Shown here: positions 52,263 through 63,317 of the stretch, in pieces
Layout of the letters: each line of letters begins with the position of its first letter
Position numbering within the stretch: position 1 is the first letter of the stretch
Assembly (NCBI GenBank): GCA_020746105.1
Contig: CM036622.1
Span: 44,121,477-44,185,476, forward strand
Source of the DNA: Trogon surrucura
Taxonomy: Eukaryota; Chordata; Aves; Trogoniformes; Trogonidae
DNA length: 64,000 nt
Direction of reading: 5' to 3'
Program-made: the position numbers and the translations under genes
Notes under the pieces: generated by a model
What the model saw: only the letters and a program-made list of their open reading frames with translations
The model's database searches: none
Told to the model about the DNA's origin: nothing

Positions 52263-55200
52263 GTTTGGGGGACACAAGAGTTTTGTAGACAGTCTCTCCC
52301 AGCAGTGGTTTAAGCCATTGGTTGTTGCAGCAGCAAAGCTCTTGTTCAGTGGAGCAGTAAAGAGGTGGCAGCTGCTCTGTGTCATGACTTCAGTGAAGGA
52401 TGTCCACGAGCGGTGGCTAACGCTGTGCCTTCATAATCTGAACTGCAGCTGCTTTACAGTGAACGGTGGTGCGAAATGCTCTCAGATACTGCTTTGCTGG
52501 GTAAAAAAAAACATGTCTCCTCGAAGTCCTTGGGCTGTTTAATCGTTTAAATTGTACATACTGCTGGGAGATGAGTTCCTGGCTTATCCTCATTTCAGCC
52601 ATTTGCTCAGCCCATGCCTAACCCCGGCCCTGTGCACAGCTGGCATTGTCTGTTACCATCTCAGGCCCACAGACAAATAGGTCTGACTCAATTAGGATAA
52701 GGTGCCTCACTGGTATATCTGATTACCACATGTGAGAGGAGTGGCCTTTGAACTTCCTTTAAGGAGCTAGTCTAGACTGATGCTACTCCTAAAGAGGAAA
52801 ACCTGAGGATCTTATAATTACGTTACAGTCTTGCCATGAGATGTTAGAGTGTCAAGGGACATTACTTTCATGTTTCTTACTCTGAAAATGTGTCGCAAGA
52901 TTGAAAAGTACCAAAAGCTCCCTTTAGGAGCAATTCATTGCCAAAATTAATGACTTCAGTGAGATTTCTTCAAACCTGAAATAGTAATCTGGAAACTAGA
53001 AGGTGTTCTTTGTGGAAGAATACCTGTTCTCTCTTTTCCCAGAGCACATGGGTAAATAGCCAGTACAAAAGGGTGATCCATATTCTTTTAGCACATCTGC
53101 CATCTTGTAGTAAAAAACTGAGTCCCCTTTATAACACTTAATAATCAATTTTTTTGATCTCTTTGTGTATGACCTGGTTTAAGGTACATCACACAGACAA
53201 CACAGTGCTGAATTTTGTCTGAAGACTTGTCCAGAACATAGTCACTAGCCAAAAACATGACAGAGTGGATTGGGGTGGGTAGCCTGGAGCTTGAGAGGTG
53301 AGGTCAGGTGGAGTGATGGAAGAAAGTGGTTTGATTTAGCCCTTTCTTCTGACCTTCGTTCCTGCAATCATCCACAGCATCTCAGATCTTGGCACAGCTC
53401 ACTTGGACTTGCTATTACATGGGTACTCTCCTTGTCCAGAAGAGCAGCAGTGGAATGAAGTTCATGAGCTCCTTTAGATTTCTGCCCATGAAGTGTGGAT
53501 GGAAATACTATTTCATCATCTTATTTATACACATCATTTCAGTTTTCTGTGCTGTTCAGGCTCCTGTTTACCTAACTAGCATATTTGCTGAAGATTCCTT
53601 GGCAGTCACTGTGAGTTTTCTTTCCTCTGCATTCTTGATTTTTTTTTTAAATTTTTTTTTAAAAAGCCTTTAGGCTTTTTTTTCAAACAGCTGTCATGGG
53701 CTTCTTTGATTTTTGTTTTTGTGATAACTGCAAGTCACAACAAAGTATCTAGTTCTCCTTATTGCAGAGGAACACTTCTAAATATAAATTCTTAAGCGAT
53801 CAAAATTTAGACAGAAAAGAAGACTTGATCTTGGTGGGACCTGACTCATAACTCTTCAGTACTTTGGGGTTGGCAGCCCTGTAAGTTGGGAACAGTTTTG
53901 CAGGCCATTTAAACTCCAGCTTTGATTACAGTGATTAGTTTTGCCAGACAAAAGGAAGATATTTTCCTTTTCTTCCTGTGGGAAGCTTTAGAACAACATT
54001 TAGCTGCCAGCTGGTCTTTCATGAACAGTCTCAGATTTGACATGTATGCATGCTTAACCTCTAGCTCTTTACCCAGATGTCTACAAACTTAGCTTCCAGC
54101 TGGGCTGCCCTCCTTTCTAATGGCTGAACTGTTGTTCTCTCTTTGTTTGCTTATGTTGGAGGCTGCTAATACTCAAGAATTAGCGATGGCAGAGGAGGAC
54201 AAGAACATTACTACTAATTTGTAACATGGCCTTGATAACGCAGTTTGGCTGAGCATGCTTGTAGGTCCTGGAGACTGGATCTCTTTGAAGGACAAAATAT
54301 TCTTCCTCCTTCCCACATCAAGTATTGGGAAATAAATTTCTTTTCTTCTGGGAAAGACTTGCTCTTAAATCTGCTGTTTCCAAACAAGCAGCAAAAAGTT
54401 AAATCTAAGACTTGTTTGTACCATTGCTTGATCCTACTGACTTAGTTTTTTACCAAGGTGTCTTCTCCAGTGCTAAGGGACAGCACAGAGACCTGTCTTG
54501 CAACAGGTTGTCCCTTTTTGATGGAAAGAAAGGGGGGGAAGCTGTCAGATACCCACAGTTATATCTTCCCAGCAGTCTGTCAATTGCACAGCATTGGTGC
54601 AATGCTCTAAGACTCCATCTCATGGCTTTAAGAGCTTTAATGTTGGAAGCAGTGTTGGCACACATCCCTCATCTTGAAGTGACAGTGAACAAACTCTGGG
54701 GTCAGATTCTGCACAGTAGCACAGTTTCAGTATTAAAAGCAGTGACATTAATGTGAATTCACAGATACTATGCACAGAGCATTGACGGGTGATCACATTC
54801 CAACCTAACAATAAGAGAGCTTGAAGCCAGACTTTAAAGTGCGAGTTGTTTGTTGCATTTTTTCTTAGACCTTCATACAGATATTGTTTTTATTGAATAT
54901 TTTGTTTTCCTCTATAACAATTTTTTTTTGGTCTCGTGAGATAGCCCTTGTATTCTTAACCTGTCAGCTGTAAATGTAGGGAAAGGAGTCTTACTTGCAC
55001 CAAAGCCTGTTGCAAGGGCTCCTTCCTAGGTGGTAGCCAGAGCTGTTGGAGAAACTGGCTTCTTACTGTGTTCTGCAGGTAGAATTTGAACAGAATAAGC
55101 AAGAATCCATTAAAAATAGATACATTTGTGAAGGGCACTCTAGAGTTTTTCTGTCTGCAGCTCTCTGAGCTTCACCTTCTGCACCTTGTTCACCAGGAGG

Positions 55201-55535
55201 ATGCCGAAGACAAAATGCTGGAGAAGACATACAGGAAAGGAATGTGGAAGCCTGACTTCTTCCTCCAGAAATACAAACACACCCATCCTCTCTCTCATGT
55301 GGAACATTGCCAGACATGTGGGGGTGACAATCAAGCTAAGCTCACCTCCTTCATTAGCTGAAAGGGTTGATCCCTTTCCTGGTTATAAGTTTCTGTGCCT
55401 TTTTCTTTCTTCTAGCACCTCCTGAAAAGCATACCCACCAAAAATAAAAGGGAATATTTACTACCAGTTAAGTCATCAGAATGAGTTGTGGGGGGAGCAG
55501 GACGTAGCAGAGGTCCATCCAGAGAGAAGCAGGTA

Positions 55536-56432
55536 GAATCATAGAATGATTTGGGTTGGAAGGGACCTCAAAGATCATCTAGTTCCACCCCCCCTGCCAT
55601 GGCAAGGACATATTGCACTAGATCAGGTTGCTCAATGCTCCATCCAGCCTGGACTTAAACACTTCTAGGGATGGAGCATCCACAATCTCCCTGGGCAACC
55701 CGTTCCAGTGCCTCACCAGCCTCAGGGTAAAGAACTTCTTCCTTATATCTAGTCTAAACCTATGCTCTTGCAGATTCCGCCCATTACCCCTGGTCCTATC
55801 TCTACAGGCCCTTGTAAAAAGTCCTTCCCCAGCCTTGTTGTAGACCCCCTTTAGGTGCTGGAAGGCTGCTATAACATCTCCCTAAAGCCTTCTCTTTCCC
55901 AGACTGAACAAGCCTAACTCTCTCAGCCTGTCCTTGCAGGAGAGGTGCTCCAGCCCTCTGACCATCTTGGTAGCCCTCCTCTGGACTCATTCCAACAGCT
56001 CGATGTCCTTCTTGTGTTGGAGGTTCCAGAGCTGGACACAGTATTCCAGGTGGGGTCTCACAAGGGCAGAGCAGAGGGGCAGAATCACCTCCCTCAACCT
56101 GCAGGTCACGCATCTCTTGATGCAGCCCAGGATACGGTTGGCTTTCTGTGCTGCAAGCGCACACTGTTGGCTCATGTTGATCTGTTGTCCACCAACACAC
56201 CCAAATCCTTCTCCCCAGGACTGCTCTCAGTCCTCTCATTCACTAGCCTGTATTTGTGCTTGGGATTGCCTCGACCCAGGTGCAAAACCTTGCACTTGGC
56301 TTTATCAGACTTCATGAGATTGGCCTGAGCCCACCTCTCAAGCCTGTCAAGGTCCCTCTGGATGGCATCTCTTCCCTCCAGTGTGTCGACCGCACCACAC
56401 AACTTTGTGTCATTGGCAAACTTGCTGAGGGT
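55536..56432 (-). mobile_element. CR1 LINE, 5'-truncated, with mutated RT motif
   Basis: Seen on the minus strand: pol remnants [49 protein letters not shown], then in another frame [19 protein letters not shown] and [15 protein letters not shown]. The metal-binding FADD of the polymerase reads FAND here, so one catalytic Asp is lost. A frame break follows. The 3' end at the left is gaatcatagaatgatttggg. Similarity stops abruptly at about 56,432, just upstream of the RT active site, marking the 5' truncation point. Antisense to the candidate host gene. Confidence 0.93.
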
Positions 56433-57667
56433 GCTGCGGTAAGGCTGTCTTACCTGGCAGCCATGAGCTATTGTATCAGCTCCGCTGTGAAGTCGTAACT
56501 TCCCCTTCAACCTTGCTAAAGACTGCAGCCATGAGATTGATCAAATGAGTGTTAGTTATCTGTACGTCATAAGAAACACTTCCCTTAGTGTGTAATAATA
56601 CCTCTATTCACAAGATCAAGTAAGTAGACTTCACACAAGCAGGATTCAGAAAGAAGGGACCATCTCACAATTGGGCATCTCTTTTATTGATACACACACA
56701 GAGATTACTCATCCAGAATATCCCCATTAGCTGTTTTAAGCACACCTGCACTTGCATCTAGGCCATAAAGCAGATTTTCAGGTTAATGGCAAGTTTGGAT
56801 CAGTGTCAACAGATTACATTTTTTGTTACTGCTTTTGTATGTACTAGTCTTGACTACAAACAGTCCTTCAGAGCTGGTCAAGAGAGCACAGCGCTGTTCA
56901 ATTTGTATACTATGGGTAGCGCTGTGAAGTGTTTGGAATTAAATGTGAGAGCCAGTTAGGGTTACAGGCAAAGAGAAAAAACATAGTATGTACCATCTAA
57001 TATTTCTAAACAGAGGGTGTGGCTTGGCGAGTCAGAGGCTTCAATGCTGTTTCTTGGTGTTGGGGGGACTTATTCCAGGGAGCTCTGGACCACTGAAAAA
57101 TAAACTAAGAAAAGGTGCTTTGGTTAAGGTGACTCCAACATTATTCTTATTTAAAAATAAATCAGTACAAGCATTCTGTGATTCTATGAAATAGCAGGGG
57201 CATTTATACAAGATAGAGCATGTATTCTTCTATCCATTGTAAGAATTTGTTGACACAAAAGCAGTGTTTTGATGACTTAGGCTAAATACAACTTCACGGT
57301 GAGCAAACAGAAATTAATAGGTTTTTGATAGATTATATTTTTCACTTGTGGTTAAGCCGTCTCTTTCACCGTGTCATTGCTTATATTTTGCCCATTTATA
57401 GAGGTTCCCAGCAGGGATCAGGGTCCTGTTGGATCAGGTATCATGAAAACAAGTCAGAATAGTCAAGAACTTCAGTCCTCTATTTCTAGACTACCTTTTC
57501 ATGGTCCTGACAGCTAACCCTAGCCTTGTGGTGAGTTTTCTGCTAATACCAGTTGAAAAGCTTTTGAAGGGAGGAGGTCTGTTGAAGGGAAGCTGATAGG
57601 CAGTTCGTGCCTTTGGTTGAATGAGGTTGAGTGCATGGACCAGTTTCAGTCACGTATTTAATGCCTC

Positions 57668-57689
57668 TGTGTGTGTGTGTGTGTGTGTG
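57668..57689. repeat. (TG)n microsatellite
   Basis: Eleven uninterrupted TG units. Confidence 0.95.
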
Positions 57690-57831
57690 AGTTAGATGAT
57701 CAGGTAGTTCAGTGTGGAAGACTGAGCCAGTGTTATTGCACCATTTTGAGCAAATACTTCCAGACTTTCAAAATGAACTATAAATGATTCTGACTCTTCC
57801 ATCCAAAATCCATCAAACCTGTTTAAGGGGG

Positions 57832-57845
57832 AAAAAAAAAAAAAA
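57832..57845. repeat. Poly-A tract
   Basis: Fourteen A. Confidence 0.9.
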
Positions 57846-58572
57846 GGTAGCTAGACAGTACTTTTGTGTAATTTTGCACCTTCTGTCTCAAATTAAAATA
57901 TTTGGAGTTGCAATGTCTGTTCTTAAATCCCCACCCCCACCAGTAATTTCGCTCATATGTTTTCCATAAATCTTGTCTGTTTAAAACGTTCCAACTAATA
58001 GTTAGGCAAAACATTTAGCATAATGATATGATTAACAGAGTCCATTTTTTTGGCAGCCAGGGTACTGTTTTTCTTAAGTAAGCATTGCAGTTTAATTGCA
58101 GTTTATCCTGATTAGAGATACGAAGGAATTATTCGTTTTCTTGGAGGATTTCTTTTGGTGTGGGGAGGAGTGTTTGTGGTTGAGGGTTTGGGGTATTTTA
58201 TTATTTTTTTTAAATATGAGGATTTAGGGTTTCTGCATTCATTTTTACAAGAATATAACGTGTGATTTGGCTGGATTTTTGAAGTGGTAATATTATAAAT
58301 CTCCCAATCACCGTTGCACGATCTGTTTTAGCATTCATGTGCCTAATTTCTGTTTGTAATCTGATTACTGGCTTGAGCTGCTCCAGCTTGCAGCCTATTG
58401 CTATGCATTTACTGTACTCCCTGGGACGCGATAGCCTGACAGCTCCAGTCCTGTGCTATGAAAAATCTCTACACGATATTGCTAAGACAGGCCTAGGGCT
58501 GTGGCTCGTTGAGAATTAACTGCTATTGTAGTTTCTCTTTGCTGAATCCTTTGTTTGTGCAACCATGTTCAG

Positions 58573-58625
58573 AAATCCTTGGATCTCCAGCTATTTGGGA
58601 AATGTTAAATACTCTGAGGAGCAAG
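58573..58625 (+). CDS. Candidate internal exon D of the same unidentified gene
   Basis: Seen: a pyrimidine-rich stretch ends in TTCAG, then 53 bases, then a strong donor GCAAG|gtaaga. Two frames are open. The one fitting both neighbours takes one base to finish the previous codon, reads NPWISSYLGNVKYSEEQ, and leaves one base (G). That G plus the AT opening the exon at 61,544 gives GAT (Asp). The first base completes AGA with the end of the exon at 19,963. The other open frame (ILGSPAIWEMLNTLRSK) ends in phase 0 and does not fit the next exon. No domain is recognised. Other exons could lie between this one and 19,963 without breaking the frame. Confidence 0.45.
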
Positions 58626-61543
58626 GTAAGAGTTCCAAGTAGATAGAAGAAAATGCAGTTCATTTGTGTGTCTGTAATCTCTTGTATATATGTATGCATG
58701 TGTAAATATTGTTTGACTGGATCTTGCGTGGCGACATTAGCTACTTTAGCAATGAGTATGCAGTTAGTCACCTAGGCTATTTCATTATTTCCTAAAGGAC
58801 ACTTTTGAAAGATCCGATTAGATGGATCTTTTAATTAGCTTAGCTTGCCACCCACTTAGGGCCTTTAAATATACTAAGTAACACTGGAAGATTGCATCTA
58901 CTTTTTTTTTTTTAATTTAATTTCAGCATTTTTTATTTCCAATGTATTAAATTATGGACAGTGATTTTATCTAGTAGTTTGTACCTAAGAGGGAGGGGGA
59001 CTAGACTGAACAAAGGGTTAAACTTATGAGCAAGTTTGATTTACACTTCAATAAACATACTCTTAATTTTAAAAACAAATATTTAACATTGTTTTAATGT
59101 GGTTATGAGCATGTTTAGAATTCTTCAGTGAAAGAAGGAATAAATGCTGTTGCAAAGATTTTCCTTCTGTGTATGTGATACTGTGAGGGTGGGGTTTTTT
59201 TTCTTTAACCATTGAATTAAGACTGTGTTAAACTGACATTTCTTTTGTAGGCATATTTATTTTCTTTTGAAGCGGAGTTGTTTTACTTTTTCTCCTGTGT
59301 TTGTATCTAATTTTAAGACTTCCATATTGTAGTGAGTGAGTTTATTGGACTTTAATCCTCCCACATGGGATTTAATTTGAACAGGAGGAAATACATAAAA
59401 TATCAAAACTGCGTAACAGAATATAATTGTCTGGTTGGGTTTTCTGTGTTGGAGGGGAGGGGGGGAAAGAGCTTGCTACTGTGAAATGCAGCGAAGTTTT
59501 AAGATCTTTTTGAGGCATTATAGATATGGTATGTATAAATGTTACTGAATGTGTTTAATGGGTAGCAAGAGTCAGACCGGCTTGTCTGCCTCCTCTTCAC
59601 AGCCCATCTCCCTCCCTTCTCCCAGTGAAGCAGAGAAAGCCCCTTTCCTCCCCTCTCCAGTTTTGTCTATGGTAGGGAGAATTTCTCTGTGGTCTACTTG
59701 TGGTTTTCATGGTGGACAGCTGGTTTAGTGCCAAAAAACTATAGGATGGGCTATATCCTGTTAGAGCAGCTATAAATTTAAGATATGCCTGGTTCTGATT
59801 AGCTTAGCTGATACTGAGCTGAGCTTTTTAAGTTACTGCGTACTCTTCTCGCAGTAATGTAAATCTGGCCTTTTTAGAGGATACTTATGGCGTGGAGTAT
59901 TCTTTTAATATTATAGTGTAAAATACAATGATTTATATACCATTCATACTGTTTTTCTTATAGTCTTCTGTTTTGGTCTACCAAGATGTTTCTGTGTAAT
60001 CTGTGTGTTTTATTCTCCATTTACTTGGAAAGAGAAAATGAATGTTAACAAAAACAGGAAAAAGTTGCCTGTTAAAGCTGAAGAATGCTATTAGGAAAGC
60101 TGCTTGAAATCTGCAGTGACTTGTAGCAGATGCCTAAAAAAAATGCCTTTTTGCACTTTTTAAACCTTGTTATCAAGTTGTTAAGATGGTCTCTTCTACC
60201 TTTTTTTTTAAAAAAAAATAAATATCTGTTTACCTGGAGAGCTGGCAGAAAGGATTGGAAGAGAGGAGGAGGGTGAAAACTTTTGGAACACATGGAAAAA
60301 AGATGCATTCTCTAGATTAAGACCCATGTTGTCAGCTATAATAAGTTTCCTTAAACTTTTTTTTCAAAAATAAGAAACATCCCATGTAAAGTTTACAATA
60401 TTTTGTATATTGGTATATAAAAATACTTTTTAAACTCTCTTTGTAATAGTTAAATCTCAGCTCTGGAGTAGAGTAAAAGGAATGCTGAATCTTTCTGAAG
60501 GCCAGGTTGTCCAATACTCAGATCTGTCTTTGAAACCTAAAATGAACACTGTACAAGTGATTGATTTTGTATTTATTTAGGGTCCTGGGTTAATTGACTT
60601 GATATGTATGGGGACAGAAGGCAGTTTTCTTACTGGGAGTAACTTATTAGTAGCTTCATGTGTTTTCAACAGCAGTCACAGGTGCTCTCCTGCCTCCTGG
60701 CTACCAATTCTCTAAGGTCTCTTAATAGCATCTTCGTGGTTGAATGGAGGGAGCTGGTACCTGGAGCACTGGTTCCTCTTGCCACTGGTCATCATTTAGA
60801 CCCTCTGATGATGCTCTTGACTGCAGAAAGTTGAGTCTGTGGACAGAGGAGGGAGATTGCTCGTTGTTTGTTATGGTTCTCAAAGGTTTGGGGAACCTAG
60901 TGGATTTGTAATACATACCTTTTGAAAATAAGGCTGGATCTGGCACAGTTTTGCTCTGAGTATGAACCTGTCCTACTCCAAAAGTAGACATGTTCTAACG
61001 CTGTTCAGAAAAATACGAGAGCTTACAAACAGTAGACAACCTTCAGAAATATTTTTGTCATGGGTGGTGTAATACTGTTGTTGCAATATATTCTCAGCTG
61101 GGTATCTCCGACTTGTGCAGTAAATATGCAATTTTTATGGTACTGGTAGCCTGCAGCCAAAAAGACTCTTGATGCTTGCAGCATTTCTCATTTGCAGAGT
61201 GCTTTATAAACATGTCTACTGCACATTTTATGAGCTAGGAAACTGAGTCAAGGAACTTAAATGATAGCTCTAGGCTGTAGTGCTACACCATGAATACTGG
61301 GATTAGAACATGGCAGTTCTGTAAAGTGTTGACACTTTTGATATGTTTACTGTTTGTATGCGTTTTTTGCAAGGCTTTGGTTTATCACCATCTTGGACTT
61401 TAACTAGAGGGAAGGTCCTTGCACAGCCTTTTCCACTGGAAAAGGACTGTGTTTGGTGACTATAACCTAGTTTCCTAAAAACTCTCTGTTTATTAAAGCT
61501 TCTTCACTACAGTGTGGTGTTTTTTTTTTTTTTCTTCTCACAG
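58626..61543 (+). other. Putative 2.9-kb intron between candidate exons D and E
   Basis: Starts gtaaga and ends in a long T run, cttctcacag. It contains a MIR-like relic at 61.2 kb, the hairpin at 58,808-58,831 and short A/T tracts. No other coding signal seen. Confidence 0.45.
61186..61325 (-). mobile_element. MIR-like SINE relic
   Basis: Seen: gagtgctttataaacatg, cacattttatgagctaggaa, actgagtcaaggaacttaaa and tactgggattagaacatggc. In that order these match the reverse complement of the MIR consensus (core, CTCAGTTTCC segment, tRNA-like head). It is heavily diverged. It starts about 240 bases before the poly-T acceptor of the candidate exon at 61,544. Confidence 0.6.
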
Positions 61544-61610
61544 ATTTTGACAAAGAAAACTCAGTCAGATTTAAATGTTCACGATTGCTCCAAAGGAAAA
61601 GGGCGTTAAG
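61544..61610 (+). CDS. Candidate internal exon E of the same unidentified gene
   Basis: Seen: one of the best acceptors in the window, a run of about 14 T followed by cttctcacag, then 67 bases and a consensus donor TTAAG|gtaaga. Only one frame is open: two bases finish the previous codon, followed by 21 residues running FDKENSVRF to LLQRKRAL, then two bases (AG). The end is strongly basic (RLLQRKRAL). Joined to the exon at 58,573 it reads SEEQ-D-FDKENS. I do not recognise the family. The next exon should begin with one base completing an AG- codon (Arg or Ser). I found no convincing match in the remaining 2.4 kb, so the gene probably continues past the window. Confidence 0.5.
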
Positions 61611-62927
61611 GTAAGATCAGTTTTTTTCTTGCCTAGTGAAGATGACTGGTTGCATGATTGTGATTTGCTACTTGAATCTACATTTATTCTTTTGTCAGGG
61701 AGAGTTAGCATTGGCCCTTTCACAGAACCAAGTTTTGGCATAAAGCGGTTGCTCTGAACAGCAATTGGAAACACTGTCTTCTAAGTAAAGTGAAGATTTA
61801 TAGCTGGCTTCACTTCAGGAGAAGTCCCATTCTGCAGTGAGCCTCCTGCCACTGCAAAGCCCTTGCAAGGTACAGGCACAGTACAGACACTTGGTGAACC
61901 AGCTTGGAAAATTGATCTGCCTGAGAAAGAAGGTGGCTGAAGTGGGTGAATTAATTATACAGCCATGCAAGAAGCTTTGTCAGCACATGGGAGGGGGCAC
62001 CGTGGAGATGAATGGAGAAGTGACGTTGCTGTTTCCTTGCAGGGCCGTGCTGCCTTGTGCCTGCAGTCTTAGGGCACAGCTCCACAAGGCTGAGTAAGGG
62101 GTTACTGTTCACAGTTGAGCAGGGTGGCAGGTCACATTCCCTCTCCCCACCCTGGTTCCATCTGCTTTTGGTGTCCACCTTTGTGCTTTCTGGACTCATT
62201 CATGATGGCACAGAGAGCAGGTTAGGAAATTGGGAACTGACTCTTGCCCCAGCAACCAGCTGCACAGGAGTCTGCCAGCCTTAGGCACCCAGGCTTATCT
62301 TTGCAAGCGTGTTTTTAGTCAGCTTGCAGCTTCTGGAGTGCACCTGATTCCCCATCATGTTATTTCTTAGGTACTGTAGAGAGGTGGAAGGCATAGGTGC
62401 ACAATACTGATTGTGTCATGGAAGACAAGTAGGGGACAGTAGAAAAGATGGTAGAGAACGCTATGACTGTAGGATATATGAGCATTCTTTTATGTAAGAG
62501 TACAGGGAAGGAAATTCTCCTGGAGGTAGAGAAAGACAGGAAAAGTGAATGCCAAGCTCCTAGCTGGCAGGTATACAAGTAGATTTTGATGTGTCTGTTT
62601 CAATCACAAAATCTCAGTATATCCCGTAGCTTTGATCCAGATGGCAGGGCAGTGCTACCAGTGGCATTTGGATCAAACTTCTGCTTGCTTTTGGGCGTGT
62701 AACTAGGTTAGTGGGACAGCTATTTAGAAACCGTATGCTGCTGCTGCGGCGGATGAAGTTTTCAGTCTGGAATCCCTGATGTATAGAAGCTGTCTGTACT
62801 TACTTTGGAAATTGCAAGAGCAATATAACTACTGAGACTGTCAAATTCTCTACTAATGCCACGTTAGATATTGTTTTTAAAGAATAAGTTCTGAGGATGT
62901 GAAATATTATTGCCTGTGTTTTAATAG

Positions 62928-63059
62928 GAATCATATGAATTCCTGAATGTTGGAAAGCTTAATGAGTTTATTGGGAACCCGAGGCCAAACCACGCACAAA
63001 TCCTGTGTGAAACAAACTTGTGGGACCTCGTGCTGTTGATTGCACTTCATGAACCATGA
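62928..63059 (+). CDS. Weak candidate terminal exon with stop codon
   Basis: Seen: acceptor tgcctgtgttttaatag, then 43 open codons from ESYEFLNVGKLNEFIG to LLIALHEP, ending at a TGA. An AATAAA-type signal occurs near 63,690, which could end a 3' untranslated region of about 650 bases. Against it: the open frame starts in phase 0, while the exon at 61,544 ends with two bases over, so an extra exon would be needed. The phase-compatible frame stops after five codons. No family recognised. Confidence 0.15.
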   Translation, partial: ESYEFLNVGKLNEFIGNPRPNHAQILCETNLWDLVLLIALHEP

Positions 63060-63299
63060 TCAGAGGCTATATTTCAGGCAAGCAAAGGAGAAGTTCCTGT
63101 TTCAGTATCCAGATTTAACGGGGACTTTGAGAACAAAGAGTTCGTGCAAACTTCTATTATTTTTTTTTTCATTTAGAAAAACCCATATATGCTTTAAATT
63201 ATTTTAAGAACGAATGTGCATAGCCTGGCTGTTACATGCAGGAAGTCTTGGTACTGCTGCTTGCAATTGGCTCAGAATTCTGAGCAGTGTCCTGTAATA

Positions 63300-63317
63300 T
63301 TTTATTTATTTATTTAT
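63300..63317. repeat. (TTTA)n short microsatellite
   Basis: About four TTTA units. Confidence 0.8.

Larger units (their letters stand above)
52263..58572. other. Putative last part of the large intron
   Basis: Apart from the CR1 copy at 55.5-56.4 kb and the TG microsatellite, I see only unique-looking AT-rich sequence and small hairpins such as the one at 53,661-53,680. Confidence 0.5.

Noticed and set aside
61637-61757. Open frame EDDWLHDCDLLLES... right after exon E
   Set aside because: The intron needed would be only 26 bases, far too short, and the frame differs from exon E.
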